Shown: in pieces, positions 58,541-64,000 of the stretch
Position numbering within the stretch: the first letter of the stretch is position 1
Layout of the letters: each line of letters opens with the position of its first letter
Origin: Berberis thunbergii
Lineage: Eukaryota; Streptophyta; Magnoliopsida; Ranunculales; Berberidaceae
Length of the DNA stretch: 64,000 nucleotides
Direction of reading: 5' to 3'
Assembly (NCBI GenBank): GCA_003290165.1
Contig: QNQO01000812.1
Coordinates: 310,001 to 374,000, forward strand
Notes under the pieces: model-generated
What the model was told of the DNA's origin: nothing
The model's input: only the letters and a program-made list of their open reading frames with translations
The model's database searches: none
Program-made: the position numbers and the translations under genes

Positions 58541-61500
58541 TCAAATGCCATATGCCCTTTTATATATATCGCCTGAACTGGGCATGCGGAACTTTTGATC
58601 CTCATAACTAGAATAGTGCTTGTTCAATCCAAGCCTCTCATTTCTAAGCAGTTCCGCCATACTCAGTTCATTACTAGTTTGAACCTCATCCCAGTGGCCG
58701 TTCAACATATGTGCATTTCTGGACTGCTGAAGTGATAATTGCCTGAAAGGGGATAGATTGTTGGCTTGGGTTTGTTCCAGGTACCTAGACTGGACCCTGT
58801 AAGCATCACTCAGAGCAGAAAACCTATCGGCATTGTGATCAGGATATCTCAAGTTCTGATGTTGGGAGATAGATTGTTGCATTAAAATCTGAAGTCTAGG
58901 ATCACTTTCTGGAAGGCTAAGCTGTGGAGTGTAAGTTGATCTCATATCCAATCCGGAGTTACTTATGCCATTTGGTACTCTTCCTTTCCCAACTGCTAAA
59001 ATAGCAGGATCAATCAACTCAACATCTGCTACTCCACCAGTTTGAGCTAAATACTGGTTTCTCAACATAGAACTCTCAAGCAAGTGACTCCCTGTAAAAT
59101 AAAACATAATTAAAAATGCATGACGGAATTAAAAAGTCAGTTCAAAAAGAGCTCTTGAAACCTAGATTAGACAACTAAAGATTGAACAAACCAGAAAACG
59201 ATTCGAAAGTCTGTTCCATCCTCTCTTGAGTAGAAAATCCTGGAGGGGGTGCTGGTGCTCTGCTTGGAATTGAAAAACCAGGAGGGGCTGAAATTTGAGA
59301 TCTTGATGCTGTTTCAAACATAATTCAGAAACATTTATCAGATTACATCACGAAATAACTATCATAACAAAATGTCTATAGAAATTTGCTTATGATACTA
59401 CGACATAATCTCAAGCATTTGAGATCTTGACGTTATTAGAAACATCTTAGCCTACATTTTTTCTGCTTTGTCGAGTTTTCATTTATTGGCTTGTGTTTTA
59501 CCAAAAGTATAGCCGCATATATATGGCTCTAGTCAAACACTCCTCTAAACAATAAAAAAATAACTCAACACAGAAAAACAGGGAACATACTTGTCTAGTT
59601 CCATTAAATGCAACCTAAATATGTTCCATCAAAAGCAATTTAAACAATTAAGTCTCTAACAGGCCTCCTAATCATGTGTAGGCTTCAAAGCTTAAATTCA
59701 AGATAATATAAACAAAAGTAGGTTTTATTAATTGTATAGCACAGCTTTCCAGTCATAAATCATTAGTATTATAAGGAATAACTCACATGACCCCTTGCCT
59801 TTTCTTTTTCTTTTTTTTGAAAATAACTTAGTGGAAAACAAGGAGCCGAAACCATTAAAGATGTAAAAGACTAGATTACATAGACAATCAAATTAAGAAA
59901 TTGCCCTTTTCTACCAAATTATAATGATGTGGCAGGAGTTTTCAAAATGAGAAAATCATAAGAACCTCATAATAACCCTGATTACAAATACAAAATAAAA
60001 AGAACAGGTATCATTCTCAATTTTCTCTCCCTCGAAAGTTGCAAAGAAAACAGAAACGTGAGACAATGCAAAATAATGGAATTTCGTGAAGCAGATGCAT
60101 GTAAGAAAGGTCAACATGTTTTCACTGATGCTCACCAGCAAGTTTATTAGATGAGGCAAGTGACAGGTTACTTGGAAAAGTATCAGTTTCCGCGAACATG
60201 CTTGAAGTAAACCCATTCCGAAGCTTTTCGGAATATGGGTCCCTATCCACTGTATAGTCCTGGGGGACAGAATATTTATTATGCCCAAGGTTATTGAAAG
60301 AATTGTCGAGATCAGATACTGGGTTTGCCAAATCTTCTCTAGCAAATGAAAATCTGGACTGATTGTTGTTTTGTACTTTCAAAGAACTAGAAAGCTTAAG
60401 AGAATTGTGCTGCTCATCAGTTTTGCTTAACAATTTGACTAAATTGTGAGGTGACGTCAATGAGTCATCCCATGCATCAAAGTCCATCGACAGGATGTTT
60501 GAGATTATGCTGTTTTCACCCATATCTGTACCAGCAGCAGTCATATCAAAAGCAGTCTTATTCAACCTTCCTGAGTATTCACCTTTCTCCACATTCACTA
60601 ATAAGTTAGAACTTCCAGAAATCTTCCCTAACTCAGAATTCCTGCTAACTTTACTCTCATCATATCCATTTGGTAATACCGATTTCCTAGACAGAAACAA
60701 ACTGGAGGTTGGGTCAACTTCTTCATGTCCACTATCTACAAGACCTGTAATACCAAATACATTCCCGGTAACACCATCTGACTTGTTACATCTTCTATCA
60801 TCTGATCTTAGCAATATTTCCTCCACACCACTATATGCATTTGCTAGTGAGTGTGGTTGTGATTCTGATCTCAAATCAGAAAACTCTCTAGAATCAGAAA
60901 CACCGTCTGACCCCACAGGAGCTTTTCTTGGTTGTAGTGAGATCAAAGGTTCTCTGACATGCTCAGTGTTATACTGTTGCGAAGCATGATGTCCAGATGA
61001 TTTAGTTAAAAGAATATCATAATCTGAAATGTGGGGCTTGATAACATCAGAATTTCCACTCCCACTGTGGCTGTCAATGCCCATTGACGATAAAGTAGAA
61101 GATATACTCTGAATTATTCCATTTGTAGTCACATTTGCGTCTGAAGAAGACGCATGAGACTGCCTACCTAACTCTTCAGTCTGTGTGATGTTTGGTTGCA
61201 TTCTGAGCCCCCTATCACTATCCTTGTATGTAAAAGGTAATTGGCCGCTTGAAGTTGTGGTAGCAGGAACTACCTTTCTGACAACTTCTGCAAGTGAATC
61301 TGATGCAGTTTCTTGAACATCTTTACCACTACACTGCTTTGAAGATTCCAACTGCCCTAACCCACCATTAGAATGTTGGACCTGACTTTCTTCATTTTCA
61401 GATGAATTTATACCTACATCTGAATACAATGTGGATCCCTGAATTATGTTTCCAGTGACTGCTGTGGACGGACCATTGGAAGTATCTACCCTCTGTCCAG

Positions 61501-64000
61501 CCGGTTCACTCAAACCAGTTGAACTTGCAGTTGGTGGCCTGCCATTTGAGACGCGCAACCCCCTACCAATCAAAGTTAAAACGTTCAGTTGAGAGGCCCC
61601 ATACGATAAACAAACAAAAAATAAACAACAATAAATAACATACCATGAGGCTGCAGCTGGAAGAGCAACAGATCTACCAGAGCTACCATTAGGAGGAGAA
61701 CTTTTAGGGTGGCTAACGGGATTCTGTAGCAAATAATAACCAAGTCATGACATGGAATAAACCGACTGCAACACATTACATGCCAACAAGCAGATATTGC
61801 AAATTGGCCATAACTATAACCCAAATATAACAAAGATCAAAATTAACACATCATCAAAATTTTATGGTCCCAAATAAGTATAAGTATTGAAGAAACAGGG
61901 TATGATGTTGTTCCATCAGCTCCAGATTGCAATTCATTGTAAAATTATCACTTTTTTTTATAAAAAAAAAGACCAAGAATGAAGGTTATACATTGTGGTA
62001 ATTTTAGTAATAGGCTTCACAGAAGGAGTAGTGGTGTTGACACAAAATCATCCACAGGAGGAGGCAAAGTATTCCCTGAACGCCGTTGCAAATTATTTGT
62101 TGCACCAGTTATTTGTTGAACCCTGTTCCTAGAACGTAAACAAGAGATTATGATTCATATCATCATTTGATGAAACCGAAGTAAAAGAAACTGAGGTAGC
62201 AGAAGTAACAGAAGTGCGAGGAAATGAACTCAAGGATTGTGTATGGATTGTTTTATACCTTGTATATGCTGAAATTATCTCATCTTTAGTAAAACTATCT
62301 TCTTGGGTGCCAATTTCATGCAAATATAAACAATCTGGATTGCTGCACGTCTGGACCAACAAAGACACAATTCAGCTAGCTAAACAATTACCTCACAACT
62401 GTTGACAAGAAACTCAAAAAATCAAACAACCAAAATATGTATCTAACAAGAAAGAATACCATATTTCTCAACCAAGCATGGCAATACTTTGTGGTCCCAA
62501 AGCATGCTCTGAAAATGCAATTTAATCAGTAACCAACACATACAGAAAACTGTTATTTAGGAAATACAGTGATAAAGGAACCATATTCTTACCTCAAAGG
62601 TTTACCTTCTAAAACATAGCCGTGCACCAGTTGAAATACATCGAACTGCCTCCTCTTCTTTTGAGTAAGTAATATATCTGCAAATAAAGGAGGTGAGGAA
62701 ACAGGCAACAGGAACATCTGTGCATAATTGGAATTCCCCACTCTTAAAGTGCGACAATTAAATCATGCAGTCCATTACTAATTAAAACTTTCCAGATCAT
62801 AAGGCAAACGTAAGCATGAGTGCAATCATCATTATACTGAAAAAGAGACAACAACTGGGTGGCTTCATAATTGTGCATGCCCCAAATAATCTCATATTCC
62901 TATACAGAAAAAGAACCAAGTAATACCAAACGAGAAAAGCTTGACATTCATTAGAGCATCAGAAACCATGTTCCAAAGGAAAGAAACAAGATAATAAAAT
63001 AACTGGGTGGCTTCATAATGTCCAATAGTTATCATATGAATATAAGTGTCCAAACAATCAATAAGGATCCCATAGTGACTCTTTGACTAATGCATAAATC
63101 TCTCAGAGGAATTGACCTTAATAAAGTGTCACAATATTTTTTTTTTCCGGTGCCTCGAATCCATAGTGAACTACAGGAAACAATATACCAGATCCATCTA
63201 AAGTGTATCTTCTGCAAGTCAACTCTATAATACCAACCCCAACCATAAAAGTGAGATTTATGATTTGCAAGATAACTTGAACAAAAACATAGTTACTTGT
63301 TTAACAGTATATGAGTGTAACAACAAGCAATACGGCACAATAATACTTCCATGTTAGAATTAAATACTCAAAATGGTTACAAGTGAACTTACACACTACA
63401 GGTGTTGTTTGGAGAATGTTGAATAGCACCGCCAGCAGTCCGAGCAATAGACACTTTTAGGACCTTTCCATACTGGGCAAAATATTCTCTACGCTGAAGC
63501 AGCTGTTAAAAAAAAATTCAATATCTTGCTTCGAGACAGTACAAAAATAAATATGTAAATCACTCAAATAATCACATGTGGCCTTATCGCATATTCCATA
63601 AGAACTGATAACAAGTTAAAAACTGAACAGATAGATAGCTTAAAGGATCTACCCACATCTTCATCTGCTAAATTGGAAGGTATCCCTATTATATACACCA
63701 GGTTTCGTTGAATAACTCGAACACTGCTAAGATGTTTTCTTCCATCAGATGCTTTAGGTTTGGGCTTTTGTGACTTTAATTTTCTCTCTGACTGTATGTC
63801 AGCCAACCTGCCACAGGATAGAAGACAATGAGTTTTTTTCTTCATGGAAATTACAAAAAATGAAAAATTACAAATCACCATACCTTTCATTAGAAGCCAT
63901 CCCTACAATCTTTTCTTTATCATAAGGTATGCGACATGCAGGACAACGACCCTCTGTGTCATCTTTTTCAGCCATGTCTATGATATGATGCCAACACCAA
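58541..64000 (-). CDS. NOT4: NOT4-type RING/RRM/C3H E3 ubiquitin ligase (CNOT4 homologue), 5' end outside the window
   Basis: Subunit-type ligase of the CCR4-NOT mRNA decay complex; relatives ubiquitinate ribosome-associated and transcription factors. Visible exons: beyond 64000-63884, 63807-63657, 63502-63393, 62677-62593, 62508-62460, 62350-62259, 62128-61992, 61723-61644, 61562-60136, 59308-59192 and 59091-58541, about 970 codons. The first shows the second half of the C4C4 RING (WCWHHIIDMAEKD, EGRCPACRIPYDKEKIVGM). Next come the RRM (RNLVYIIGIPSNLADED, LLQRREYFAQYGKVLKVSIA) and a C3H finger (CFGTTKYCHAWLRN, CSNPDCLYLHEIG). A long low-complexity serine-rich tail follows, ending in glutamine-rich sequence. 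The first ~45 residues lie off the edge. An extra T near 62,644 (CGATGTATTTCAACTGG) and a frame change in the 62,128-61,992 exon interrupt the strict frame. Confidence 0.92.
61563..61643 (-). other. 81-nt stop-free intron in the NOT4 gene
   Basis: The donor ATG|GTATGT and acceptor TTGGTAG|GG bracket 81 nt with no stop in the flanking frame. Splicing gives AASWGLRVSNGR, as expected for plant NOT4. Retention would add 27 mostly hydrophobic residues without changing the frame. Confidence 0.75.

Noticed and set aside
60495..60989. 164-codon plus-strand open frame
   Set aside because: Antisense shadow of the large serine-rich NOT4 exon.

Overview
The window is nuclear DNA from a flowering plant, most likely a eudicot. 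The evidence is spliced plant genes (an APETALA2/TOE1-type factor with a miR172 target site, a plant-type SUI1/eIF1, an Rgp1-domain gene and a NOT4 gene), GT-AG introns, AT-rich intergenic DNA and a dense mix of plant transposons. There is no prokaryotic, organellar or CRISPR signal. The species cannot be named from sequence alone.

Layout. About 0.4-0.8 kb holds a broken exon-like fragment. The eIF1/SUI1 gene (- strand) occupies 2.4-4.5 kb. From 4.6 to 23 kb there is no intact gene. That stretch holds a gypsy-type LTR remnant (5.4-8.8), a SINE-like unit (10.6), a small TIR element (12.0), a LINE 3' fragment (12.8-13.2), a 712-bp unit repeated three times in tandem (14.07-16.20), a 561-bp hAT-type element with an 8-bp target duplication (17.34-17.90), a truncated tRNA-Gln-like sequence, a copia-type remnant (20.0-22.0) and a 401-bp Harbinger/Tourist-type MITE (22.4-22.8). 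The TOE1/RAP2.7-like gene (+, ten coding exons) follows at 23.5-26.7 kb. From 27 to 36 kb the sequence is gene-poor, with AT-rich TIR elements at 31.7-33.2. The Rgp1-domain gene (-, twelve coding exons) spans 36.0-45.0 kb. A complete 7.55-kb Mutator-like element (MULE) lies at 46,634-54,184. A 1.76-kb solo LTR lies at 54.79-56.55. A NOT4-type RING/RRM/C3H gene (-) runs from 58.5 kb off the right edge.

The most unusual region is the MULE. It has a perfect 9-bp target duplication and long terminal inverted repeats. Each repeat carries an outward-to-inward 5' exon ending in the same splice donor. The left one leads to a FAR1-family transposase, now broken. The right one leads to a small open reading frame pairing an RNase H1 N-terminal (hybrid-binding) domain with a C-terminal membrane helix. 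This is a convergent two-gene layout like maize MuDR, with a different second protein. Between the two genes sit what look like captured host fragments: the end of a U2AF-like UHM/RRM and a complete group-C bZIP exon with both splice sites.

Two otherwise well-preserved host genes (Rgp1 and NOT4) each contain single-base frame breaks next to T runs. These could be consensus errors in the assembly or real mutations. They should be checked before either gene is called functional or dead.
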